Shown one piece after another: positions 1 through 6,048 of a stretch of 6,678 nt of DNA. The stretch's first letter is position 1. Each line of letters begins with the position of its first letter. Position numbers and translations under genes: made by a program. The notes under the pieces were generated by a model. The model had not been told where the DNA came from and searched no databases. It saw only the letters and a list, made by a program, of their open reading frames with translations. The stretch is taken from the NCBI GenBank assembly GCA_900551625.1, contig URWZ01000088.1:1-6678 (forward strand), read 5' to 3'. The DNA comes from an uncultured Collinsella sp. (lineage in GTDB: Bacteria; Actinomycetota; Coriobacteriia; Coriobacteriales; Coriobacteriaceae).

Positions 1-34
1 GTCTCGTGGGCTCGGAGATGTGTATAAGAGACAG
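1..34. other. Illumina Nextera read-2 transposase adapter (artefact)
   Basis: The first 34 bases match the Nextera transposase read-2 adapter from end to end: a 15-base GTCTCGTGGGCTCGG primer part (1-15) followed by the 19-bp Tn5 mosaic end (16-34, AGATGTGTATAAGAGACAG). It sits exactly at the window edge and interrupts the MFS reading frame, as expected for untrimmed library sequence at a contig end. It should be masked and not read as a transposon or as genomic DNA. Confidence 0.98.
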
Positions 35-320
35 CTACCGCGGAGCCGCCCAAGATAAAGGGCGTTCGGCGCCCGAGTTTGCTTGTGCAACGGTCCGAGA
101 GGATGCCAAAGAGCGGAAGCAGGAACAGGCCAAAGACATTATCGATGGCCATGATCGCGCCGGTGAGCGAGTTGGATAGGCCAAAGGTCCCTGTGAGCAT
201 CTTGGGAACGATGCCGTCGTAGACCTGCCAAAAACTGATCATGCCCATAAAGGGTAGGGAGGCGAGGGCGACGGCCTTGGTGTCGAGCCGGGCCGCCCGC
301 TTAAGATTTGGTTGGGTCAT
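35..320 (-). CDS. MFS transporter, SLC45/GPH-like, N-terminal part only
   Basis: This is the start of a major facilitator superfamily secondary transporter in the inner membrane; 95 codons are visible before the adapter. The protein begins MTQPNLKRAARLDTK, a basic cytoplasmic tail. A first hydrophobic segment runs about residues 16-37 and includes FWQVYD. A second runs about residues 54-74 and includes AIDNVFGLFLLPLFG. The loop after TM2 carries MFS motif A (G72-x3-D76-R77-x5-G83-R84-R85), followed by PFILGG at the start of TM3. The AxDN...LP.FG.LSDR...GRR.PFIL pattern resembles SLC45-like and GPH-type sugar transporters, but the substrate cannot be read from this fragment. The ATG (320-318) has a CAGGAGA Shine-Dalgarno about 6 nt upstream. 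It is last in the visible operon, 51 nt after the M20 peptidase, so it probably imports that pathway's substrate. The family is usually 400-480 residues. Confidence 0.88.
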
Positions 321-326
321 GCTGGT

Positions 327-333
327 TCTCCTG
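327..333 (-). promoter_or_regulatory. Ribosome binding site of the MFS gene
   Basis: The minus strand reads CAGGAGA here, 6 nt before the ATG at 320. It fixes the start of the truncated transporter and lies only about 10 nt beyond the terminator-like hairpin at 343-371. Confidence 0.75.
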
Positions 334-342
334 GTCGGTAAA

Positions 343-371
343 AACGGGGAGGGGCGCTATCGGCCCCCGTT
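343..371 (-). terminator. Possible intrinsic terminator or attenuator between M20 and MFS genes
   Basis: Immediately after the M20 stop codon the minus strand carries AACGGGG (371-365), a 15-nt loop, then CCCCGTT (349-343), a perfect 7-bp stem running into a short T run (TTTTT overall). A competing inner hairpin, GGGGGC with GCGCCCC and one bulged G, can form from the same bases and would disrupt the outer stem. The T run is short, and the next gene starts about 20 nt later with no room for a separate promoter. Partial termination or attenuation therefore seems likelier than a full stop. This was judged by eye; no folding energy was computed. Confidence 0.45.
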
Positions 372-1793
372 CTACAGTTGTTCAAGGTTGGCAAGAAACG
401 CCACATAGAATTCGATGCCGCGCTTGTAGACGTCGACGCCGATGCGTTCGTTGGCGGCATGGATGAGCTTGCGTGCCTCGCCCGAGTAGATAAAGCCGCA
501 GAAGCGGTAGACGCGATCGCAGATCTCGTTGAACTCGCGCGAGTCGGTGCAGGAGTTCTGCACGTAGGGGGCAAAGCCGGCCTCGGGATAGACACCAGAC
601 ACGCAGCGATGGATGTAGTTGAAGGCGGCATCGTTTTCGTAAGGCGAGATGGGCGCGGGCTCGGTGTAGGGAATCGCCTCGTTGATTTCGACGGTGACAT
701 GGTCGGGGCTTACGCCCGAGGCGCGGCACTGCTGAGCGGCGAGCCTGCGAGCGCGCTCAACGGCATCGGCGATGGTCTCGAACGGAGCGATGCGAACGTT
801 GAAATTGGCGCGAGCGATCGGTGGCAGCACGTTATGCGCGTTGGAGCCTTCGAGCTGCGTGAGCGCATAGGTTGTGCGCAGCATGGCCGAGGTCTCGGGG
901 CTGGCGGCCATAATCTTGGTAACCGCGGGGCGTGTGAGCCAGAGGTTGCCAAAGATTGCCTGAAACGTCGCGCTGCTGCGGGCACCCAGCTCGGTCAGTG
1001 TGGCCTCGACGGCGGGCGTGAGCTGCGGCTTGCCGGGGTTGGCCGAGATAGTCTCGCATACACGGCAGAGAAGACGGCAGGCATCGTTTGCCGCAGGCGT
1101 AGAGGCATGGCCGCCGTCGGCGCGCGCCGTGACGGCAAGGTCGACGTGGCCCTTCTCGGACACGCCTACCATGGCAACGGGTTCGGTGACGCCGAGCGGG
1201 GCGTCGGTTGCCACGGCGCCACCCTCATCGAGCACCATGTAGGGATGGATGTTATGCTCGCGAAGCCACTGCACTGCATGGGTTGCAGTAGGTGCGGCGA
1301 TTTCCTCGCCATCGCTCGAGAAGAACCAGACATCGCGCGGGGGAACGAAGCCCTGGGCAATCAAATGCTCGGCGGCCTCGAAGAAAGCCGAGACGATGCA
1401 CTTGGTGTCGAGTGATCCGCGGGCCCAGATCTCGCCGTCGAAGATCTCGGCTCCAAAGGGATCGTGCTTCCAGTCTTGGCCCTCGACGGGCACGACGTCC
1501 TGATGCGCCATCATGACGATGGGGTCCAAGGCGGAATCGGCGCCAGGCCAACGCAGGAGCATGCCAAAGTCGTCGACGCGTGTGAGCTCGGCGACTTTAA
1601 AGAAATGCGGATAAAGTCGCTGAAGCGTGGGAATCCACTGGCTGAAGGGCTCATCGTCGCGCTCGGCGATGTTCTCACGCGAAACGGTGGGGATGCGCAG
1701 CAATTCGCAAAAGCGCTCGACGGCTGCCTCGTCTGCCTTGTAAGTGCCTGCATCAAGAGGCGCGCCCTGTGCGACCGATACCGATGCTCCCAT
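372..1793 (-). CDS. M20 family zinc metallopeptidase/amidohydrolase (carboxypeptidase S/PM20D1-like)
   Basis: A complete 473-residue protein with no signal peptide, so probably cytoplasmic. M20 enzymes use two metal ions, usually Zn, to hydrolyse peptide or N-acyl amide bonds. The whole catalytic set is present. MMAHQDVVPV supplies the ligand H97 and D99. ARGSLDTK supplies the bridging D129. SSDGEE supplies the general base E163 and the ligand E164. VLDEGG supplies D189, and IHAANERI near the C-terminus supplies H445. The lid (dimerisation) domain lies about residues 210-335, with GGHAST at 227-232 and NVLPP at 321-325. The spacing AHQDVVPV-x5-W-x3-PF resembles carboxypeptidase S and PM20D1 more than the DapE or ArgE branches. 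The ATG at 1793 has AAAGGAG 8-9 nt upstream. Transcription comes from the AcnX side, 110 nt away; the MFS gene follows 51 nt downstream. The substrate is unknown. A peptide or N-acyl amino acid feeding AcnX would fit the context (inference). Confidence 0.9.
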   Translation of the reverse strand: MGASVSVAQGAPLDAGTYKADEAAVERFCELLRIPTVSRENIAERDDEPFSQWIPTLQRLYPHFFKVAELTRVDDFGMLLRWPGADSALDPIVMMAHQDVVPVEGQDWKHDPFGAEIFDGEIWARGSLDTKCIVSAFFEAAEHLIAQGFVPPRDVWFFSSDGEEIAAPTATHAVQWLREHNIHPYMVLDEGGAVATDAPLGVTEPVAMVGVSEKGHVDLAVTARADGGHASTPAANDACRLLCRVCETISANPGKPQLTPAVEATLTELGARSSATFQAIFGNLWLTRPAVTKIMAASPETSAMLRTTYALTQLEGSNAHNVLPPIARANFNVRIAPFETIADAVERARRLAAQQCRASGVSPDHVTVEINEAIPYTEPAPISPYENDAAFNYIHRCVSGVYPEAGFAPYVQNSCTDSREFNEICDRVYRFCGFIYSGEARKLIHAANERIGVDVYKRGIEFYVAFLANLEQL

Positions 1794-1903
1794 GGTGGGA
1801 CTCCTTTCGTGTTGTATATCGAATACGTCAAGATTATCGCCCGCACCGCGCGTGGGAAATGGCGAAACACGTTGCTCATCTGCGGGCGGCGGGTCGGATA
1901 GCC
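1794..1903 (-). other. Intergenic gap between AcnX small subunit and M20 gene
   Basis: This 110-nt gap is the longest inside the gene cluster. No hairpin followed by a T run is visible. The minus strand contains a GATAAT and a TTGACG close to the peptidase, but neither has a partner hexamer at a normal distance, so I call no promoter. The last 20 nt hold the M20 ribosome binding site. Read-through from AcnX is the simplest reading, though a weak internal promoter cannot be excluded. Confidence 0.5.
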
Positions 1904-2347
1904 TTAGCCGACGATGACCGTGCCGTCTTCGGTCACGGTGATGGCGTCTCCCGTCGACACAGCATCGAGAAACTCATCGCCCAGGTTGTCAATGGTGGGC
2001 ATGGGGGTGTCGGTCCATACACCCGAGAGGATCGCGCCAGCGGCGGCAAGGCTGTCAATGGGTTTGGAAAACAGCAGGCATGCGGGTTGGCGCCCCATTT
2101 TGGTGGCGCAGAAGAGCACCATGCCGCCTGTGGTGGAGCCGATAGTCTGCGGAAGGCACAAGGCACATCCCGCCAAAGGTTTGCCGTACAAGTCGGGATT
2201 GTTTTGGTCGGAACACGTGGCCTTTTTGTCGCCAAACATCAGTGCCTTCTGAAACGATGCGAGCGTGTTGAGCCCTCCGTGAGAGACAAGTGCCTTGGCG
2301 TGGGCAGTTCCGGGGACAACGACGCGGCCGTGAAAGATTTTTTCCAT
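1904..2347 (-). CDS. Aconitase X small subunit (swivel domain, DUF126)
   Basis: A 147-residue swivelling-domain subunit that pairs with the AcnX large subunit to close the active site of a hydroxy-acid dehydratase. Visible family features are the N-terminal GRVVVPGTAHAKALV strand pattern, the G-K-PLAG...LCLPQTIGSTTGG stretch (56-75) and the later AGAILSGVW strand (103-111). Ser71 in GSTT aligns by position with the conserved serine of the family's GSS motif, a catalytic residue in characterised members. It is unusual in that the SFWGGVD-type loop of typical members is replaced by SFQKALMFGDKKATCSDQNN (31-50). The ATG at 2347 has AGGAAGG about 9 nt upstream and lies 14 nt after the large-subunit stop. 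The frame stays open upstream inside the large-subunit gene, but that extension has no family similarity, so this start is preferred. Two-gene AcnX is a known arrangement; bacterial homologues often fuse the two parts. Confidence 0.87.
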   Translation of the reverse strand: MEKIFHGRVVVPGTAHAKALVSHGGLNTLASFQKALMFGDKKATCSDQNNPDLYGKPLAGCALCLPQTIGSTTGGMVLFCATKMGRQPACLLFSKPIDSLAAAGAILSGVWTDTPMPTIDNLGDEFLDAVSTGDAITVTEDGTVIVG

Positions 2348-2361
2348 GAGGAGTCGCCTTC

Positions 2362-3639
2362 CTATTTGATTGGTTTTCCGGTGGTGACGTAGGCGAGCAC
2401 CTCGTCGTCGGTGTAGTAGCGCGATGCCGAGTACGTACGCAACTTGTTGGAGTTGGTGATGATGGGCGTGCTGCCGCAGAGCGGGTTGTTGGTGTACATA
2501 AGCGGGCAGATGCTCGAGACGACGGCACCGGTAGTCGAGAGGCGTCTGTATGCCGCAGTCTTGCGGAAGGCGTCTGCCACGGATGGGGCGGCGGTCAGTA
2601 CGGTGGGTACTTGCACGCGGCACTTGCCGGAGGCGCTCAGCCCATCGCAGATGGCGTCTGCCCAATGGGCGAGTTGTGCAGACGAGAGGTGGGGGCAGCC
2701 GATGAAGGCAAGCTTGGGGCGCGCGCCCGGGTTCTTCCACATAACGGGGTAGCTCGAGCGGATGCGCTCCAGCTCGGCGTCGTCAATGCGATAGATTTGG
2801 GCGTCTGGTGCTATGAGGTGTTCGCCTTGTTCGACGGCCTCGGGCGTGATGCCGTCCACGTGGTAGAGCCCGACAGCGCCGTTCGATGCGCTGGCGGCGC
2901 CCATGTCCTTAAGGTAGTCCTGCGTGCCGGGTGTGAGTTCGCGGCCAAGCCAGCGGTCGAGGCCTTTAATGTAAGGGACGTCTTCCATCACCTTCATGCC
3001 AATGGCGCTGCCAAGCACTTGCGCTTCGGGCTTGCGCTTACAGTCGACTTCGATGATCCAGGTCGCCTTGCGGCCCTCATCGGTGAGCAGGCCGAATTCC
3101 GGGACAAAGCCGGCAATTGAGCCGAACATCTCGATGATGCCGGAGTTGCGATTGCAGCGAGCGCCCAGCACGGAGTTGGCAAAGACCACGGCGCTGCTTT
3201 CTGCCCAGCTTAGGATGTCGCCACGCCGAGGTCGATTGCCAACCTCGGGCTGGTAGCAGGTGCAGGTGAAAGCATCGTTGTCCAATAGGCCCATGCAGCG
3301 CAGCTGTGCCTCATAATCGTCTTGTTTGGAATACATAATCTTGAACAGCAGCTTTTGCAGCGGGTTGGCCGGGACGGCGGGGTCGAGGGGCCTCGGGTCG
3401 ACCGAGAATGACTGACCGGACAGGGCGCCGTCTTTCAGCAGCTCATCCATAAGGTCATAGACTGGACCGAGCATGGAGAGGCCAAAACTTGTGACAAGAT
3501 GACCGTTTGCGCCGGTCACGGGAACCATACGCTCGGCGCCAAAGCATTCGCCGTACATAACGAGGGTCTTGACCACTTTGGCCATGGCGGGGCCCTTGGC
3601 GCCGTCGAGCAGGGCTTGTTGTTGGGAGGTCAGGTTCAT
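2362..3639 (-). CDS. Aconitase X large catalytic subunit
   Basis: A 425-residue AcnX catalytic subunit (aconitase superfamily, formerly DUF521). Characterised relatives dehydrate cis-3-hydroxy-L-proline to pyrroline-2-carboxylate (bacteria) or act as phosphomevalonate dehydratase (archaea), with an iron or iron-sulfur centre. Family signatures: N-terminal MNLTSQQQALLDGAKG; GAERMVPV (34-41); TCTCYQPEVGNRPRRGD (125-141); WAESSAVVFANSVLGARCNR (145-164); PEFGLL (180-185); IGCPHLS (313-319); SSICP (375-379); TNSNK (395-399). Cys126, Cys128, Cys162, Cys315 and Cys378 are candidate metal ligands. I start it at ATG 3639, not ATG 3651: the upstream ATG directly abuts the GAAAGGA Shine-Dalgarno, leaving no spacing, while 3639 gives about 7-11 nt and the N-terminus seen in homologues. 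It lies 21 nt after the reductase stop and 14 nt before the small subunit. The substrate is not determined. Confidence 0.92.
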   Translation of the reverse strand: MNLTSQQQALLDGAKGPAMAKVVKTLVMYGECFGAERMVPVTGANGHLVTSFGLSMLGPVYDLMDELLKDGALSGQSFSVDPRPLDPAVPANPLQKLLFKIMYSKQDDYEAQLRCMGLLDNDAFTCTCYQPEVGNRPRRGDILSWAESSAVVFANSVLGARCNRNSGIIEMFGSIAGFVPEFGLLTDEGRKATWIIEVDCKRKPEAQVLGSAIGMKVMEDVPYIKGLDRWLGRELTPGTQDYLKDMGAASASNGAVGLYHVDGITPEAVEQGEHLIAPDAQIYRIDDAELERIRSSYPVMWKNPGARPKLAFIGCPHLSSAQLAHWADAICDGLSASGKCRVQVPTVLTAAPSVADAFRKTAAYRRLSTTGAVVSSICPLMYTNNPLCGSTPIITNSNKLRTYSASRYYTDDEVLAYVTTGKPIK

Positions 3640-3650
3640 CTGTGAGCCCA

Positions 3651-3657
3651 TCCTTTC
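3651..3657 (-). promoter_or_regulatory. Shine-Dalgarno deciding the AcnX large-subunit start
   Basis: The minus strand reads GAAAGGATGGGCTCACAGATG across this site. The first ATG begins on the last base of GAAAGGA, so a ribosome bound there could not use it. The second ATG, at 3639, is spaced normally. The site sits a few bases after the reductase TAA (3663-3661), supporting tight co-translation of the two genes. Confidence 0.65.
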
Positions 3658-3660
3658 GTG

Positions 3661-5982
3661 TTAGATATTGGTGCCGAGTCGGTATGCCGCACGGACCGCT
3701 TCGAGCACACGGCCGGGCGCAAACCCATCGCCGATGTTATGCAGCTCGTCAGCGGCGTGCGTCTGCTGCAGTTTGTAGAACAGCGCGTCGTCGGGGTGTC
3801 CGCCGCAGGCAATGATTACCAGGTCGCAGGTTAGCTCGAGTGACTTCCAGTCGTTGCCGATTTTGGGTGCAAGCGGGTTTTCGACGTTCTCGGGCAAGAC
3901 CGGTGACCACGAGACGTAGGGGTCGGGAACGTTTTTGTGGCAGTTGCGACTCAAGTGGAGACGCGCACACCTCGATGGGGCTCCAGACTCGCGTTTGCCG
4001 TCGACTTCCGCGCGCTCGACGCGTGTCATATTGAGGAGCCGCACATTGCGTCCCCTGAGCGTATGGAGTAGGTGGCCGCGATTTGCCGTGCAGGCGCCCC
4101 GCATCATGTGAGGCAGCATTTCAATTACGTTGACCTGCGGTATGCCGTGTTCGACGGTGAGCCATTGGGCAACCTCGCAGCCCACGGCCCCTCCGCCAAT
4201 GATGGTGACGGTTTTGGCGTTGCCAAGCAGCGCGGGTTGGCGCAGTAGCTGCGTTGCCAGCACGGCATGACCCGATGCTGCAAGCTCCGTAAGACCGGGG
4301 ATGGGCGGTATTGCATTGGAAGTGCCTGTCGCGCACACGATTGCGTCGAAGCCTGCTTTTGCAAGATCTTCGGCGCGTGCTGCCCGTCCAAGTTCGAGTG
4401 TCAGGTTCCCGTTGGGTTTTTCTGCCTGCTCGCGCACCTGTCGAACAAGATATGATCGGTAGTTATCGAGGTCGAACTTGATCCGGGCGGCGCTGGCGGA
4501 GAGGAGTTTTCCTCCAAGTTCATCTTCGGCATCGATGAGCTTTACGTCGTGGCCACGACGCGCGGCGATTAGCGCACAGACCATCCCAGCGGGTCCGGCT
4601 CCTATCACCGCTATGCGTTTGGGTTCTTTGGCGGGAGCGGGTGTCTGGGGCATGAGGTATTCAAAGCTGCAGCGTGGATTGACGGCACACTGCGGATGGC
4701 CCCCTTCGACAAACTCGTTGAGGCATCCTTCCTGGCATCCGATGCAGGGGCGAATATCTGCCACGCGACCGGCGTACGCCTTGTTAGGCCACTCGGGATC
4801 CGCAAGCAGCGGGCGTCCGAGCATGATCATATCGGCGTCGCCATTGCGAAGGGCACGTTCGGCAATGTCGGGGTAGCCCAACTTACCCACCGCGACAACG
4901 GGTACGGGAAGGCCGGCATTGGAGCGGATATTGTCGGCGGCAAAGCGCTCTCGAACGGCGCGCGCCACGGGAACGAAGCAGCCTGCGGGCATGCTCGCAG
5001 GCGGGTGGGGCATCCACCAGTTGTCATAGCAACCAAGGTCGACGTCAAAGATGTCTACTCCCGCCGCCACGAGCTCTTCCATATAACCCAGGGTCTGTTC
5101 GACTGTGCGGCCGCCGCGCATGCGTCCCAGATAGGTCGAATTCATGACCTGCTCGTCATAGGTTTCCTCGAGTGCAAGCGAAAGGTCGATGCGGTACATG
5201 ATGGGGTAGTCGGGCCCAACGCGGCGACGGATTTCTTTGATCATATCGAGGCCAAACTGACGCCAATCGGCATAACGTCCGAGCTTGCGATGGTTAAAGG
5301 CGGGGTTTCCGAGCTGCTCGATAAGATAACCCTCGTGCCCGTGCAAATAGACGCCATCGATGCCCATGGCATGAGCATCGGCCGCCGCTTGGCCGATATT
5401 GTTTACGATACGGCGCAGCTTTTGATTCGAGAGGCGCATGCATGGAATGGCGGGGATGTAGTAGTTAGGCAAGAAACTCGCCGAGACCGGAAACTTTTTT
5501 TGCGTGATGAGGCATTGCGGGTTGCCCACGCGGCCGAGTCCGGCCGTAAGCTGGACAAAAATGCGCGATCCGAAGGCATGGACACCTTGGGCAAGGTCGC
5601 GCCAGCCTGCCATAACGGTTCGGCTTCGATCGATACGCGGGAAATAGGTGAGCTTGTCCAGCTCGGTGACCGTGGTATCGATGCCGTGGCTTACCGGTAC
5701 GAGTCCTGTTGTGATGAGGCCGCAGCCGCCTTTGGCGCGGGCGAAAAAGTACTGCAGCATCATGTCGCTGGGACGACCAGTTTCCTCGCACATGTCGATA
5801 TTGCCCATCGGCGCCATGACAATGCGGTTTTTGACGGTGAGCTTGTTAATTTTGATGGGAGAGAAGAGCTTGTCAAAAGGATAGAGCTCTTGTGTCATGC
5901 GGGACGATCCGCAACCGGAATTTTTGGCGGGCCAGCTGTCGAATGAGTCGACGAGTTGCTGCACCAGTACGTCTTTTCCCAA
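3661..5982 (-). CDS. NADH:flavin oxidoreductase/2,4-dienoyl-CoA reductase family (FMN, [4Fe-4S], FAD)
   Basis: A 773-residue old-yellow-enzyme-type reductase with the domain order of E. coli FadH, BaiCD/BaiH and trimethylamine dehydrogenase. Such enzymes pass hydride from NAD(P)H through FAD, a [4Fe-4S] cluster and FMN to an activated C=C, or run an oxidative reaction. The N-terminal TIM barrel (about 34-410) begins YPFDKLFSPIKI and KNRIVMAPM (52-59), with the active-site strand YLHGHEGYLIEQ (212-223). The cluster motif is C413-x2-C416-x3-C420-x11-C432. A first Rossmann motif GAGPAG (461-466) binds FAD or NAD(P). A second, GGGAVG (596-601), binds the other nucleotide. The family C-terminus IGDGFAPGRVLEAV is at 750-763. 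The protein is about 100 residues longer than FadH, partly from a 25-30 residue N-terminal leader and an insertion near 661-716. I chose the TTG start at 5982 for its GAAAGGA site 6 nt upstream; ATG 5898 has none. It is the first gene of the operon. Confidence 0.9.
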   Translation of the reverse strand: MGKDVLVQQLVDSFDSWPAKNSGCGSSRMTQELYPFDKLFSPIKINKLTVKNRIVMAPMGNIDMCEETGRPSDMMLQYFFARAKGGCGLITTGLVPVSHGIDTTVTELDKLTYFPRIDRSRTVMAGWRDLAQGVHAFGSRIFVQLTAGLGRVGNPQCLITQKKFPVSASFLPNYYIPAIPCMRLSNQKLRRIVNNIGQAAADAHAMGIDGVYLHGHEGYLIEQLGNPAFNHRKLGRYADWRQFGLDMIKEIRRRVGPDYPIMYRIDLSLALEETYDEQVMNSTYLGRMRGGRTVEQTLGYMEELVAAGVDIFDVDLGCYDNWWMPHPPASMPAGCFVPVARAVRERFAADNIRSNAGLPVPVVAVGKLGYPDIAERALRNGDADMIMLGRPLLADPEWPNKAYAGRVADIRPCIGCQEGCLNEFVEGGHPQCAVNPRCSFEYLMPQTPAPAKEPKRIAVIGAGPAGMVCALIAARRGHDVKLIDAEDELGGKLLSASAARIKFDLDNYRSYLVRQVREQAEKPNGNLTLELGRAARAEDLAKAGFDAIVCATGTSNAIPPIPGLTELAASGHAVLATQLLRQPALLGNAKTVTIIGGGAVGCEVAQWLTVEHGIPQVNVIEMLPHMMRGACTANRGHLLHTLRGRNVRLLNMTRVERAEVDGKRESGAPSRCARLHLSRNCHKNVPDPYVSWSPVLPENVENPLAPKIGNDWKSLELTCDLVIIACGGHPDDALFYKLQQTHAADELHNIGDGFAPGRVLEAVRAAYRLGTNI

Positions 5983-5988
5983 TGAGGT

Positions 5989-5995
5989 TCCTTTC
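5989..5995 (-). promoter_or_regulatory. Ribosome binding site selecting a TTG start
   Basis: The minus strand reads GAAAGGA, then ACCTCA, then TTG (5982-5980): a good Shine-Dalgarno with 6-nt spacing. The in-frame ATG 28 codons later (5898) is preceded by GTTGCGGATCGTCCCGC, with no comparable site. An earlier in-frame TTG at 6015 lies at or before the predicted transcription start. Confidence 0.65.
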
Positions 5996-5998
5996 AGA

Positions 5999-6048
5999 TG
6001 TTGACAAGGTAACAAAGCAGTTTACGTCTAAATGTTTAATAGTCAACA
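5999..6048. repeat. Inverted repeat bracketing the operon promoter
   Basis: TGTTGAC on the plus strand at 5999-6005 is matched by GTCAACA at 6042-6048, a perfect 7-bp inverted repeat. Counting flanks, 9 of 11 positions match (G-N-TGTTGAC-N-A). The centres are about 43 bp apart, close to four helical turns. One arm overlaps the -35 element and the other lies at the predicted 5' leader, so it could be a two-site operator. This is inferred from geometry; no regulator gene is in the window. Confidence 0.4.
6019..6046 (-). promoter_or_regulatory. Candidate sigma-70-type promoter of the reductase-AcnX operon
   Basis: On the minus strand TTGACT (6046-6041, 5 of 6 to the -35 consensus) is followed after 16 nt by TAAACT (6024-6019, 4 of 6 to the -10 consensus). 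Transcription would start near 6012, leaving a leader of about 30 nt to the TTG at 5982. The region is clearly AT-richer than its surroundings. The prediction is by eye only. Confidence 0.5.

Noticed and set aside
1..34. Transposon end or mobile element suggested by the Tn5 mosaic end
   Set aside because: The mosaic end is joined to the Nextera primer sequence and lies at the exact contig edge, so it is library adapter.
378..1415. 345-codon open frame on the plus strand opposite the M20 gene
   Set aside because: It is antisense to a gene with all M20 catalytic motifs. The translation has no recognisable family pattern, and long antisense frames are common in GC-rich coding DNA.
1844..1862. 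GC-rich stem (CCCAC...GTGCGGG on the minus strand) as terminator after AcnX
   Set aside because: The stem is short and bulged, and no T run follows it.
1811..1870. Internal promoter upstream of the M20 gene (GATAAT and TTGACG on the minus strand)
   Set aside because: Neither hexamer has a partner at 15-19 nt, and TTGACG lies downstream of GATAAT, so they cannot form one promoter.
1904..2740. A 278-codon version of the AcnX small subunit
   Set aside because: The extra 131 codons overlap the large-subunit gene in another frame and show no family similarity. The start at 2347 has a good Shine-Dalgarno and the expected N-terminus.
4696..5946. 416-codon open frame on the plus strand opposite the flavoenzyme
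   Set aside because: It shadows a well-supported gene with FMN, Fe-S and Rossmann motifs, and it has no ribosome site or recognisable domain of its own.
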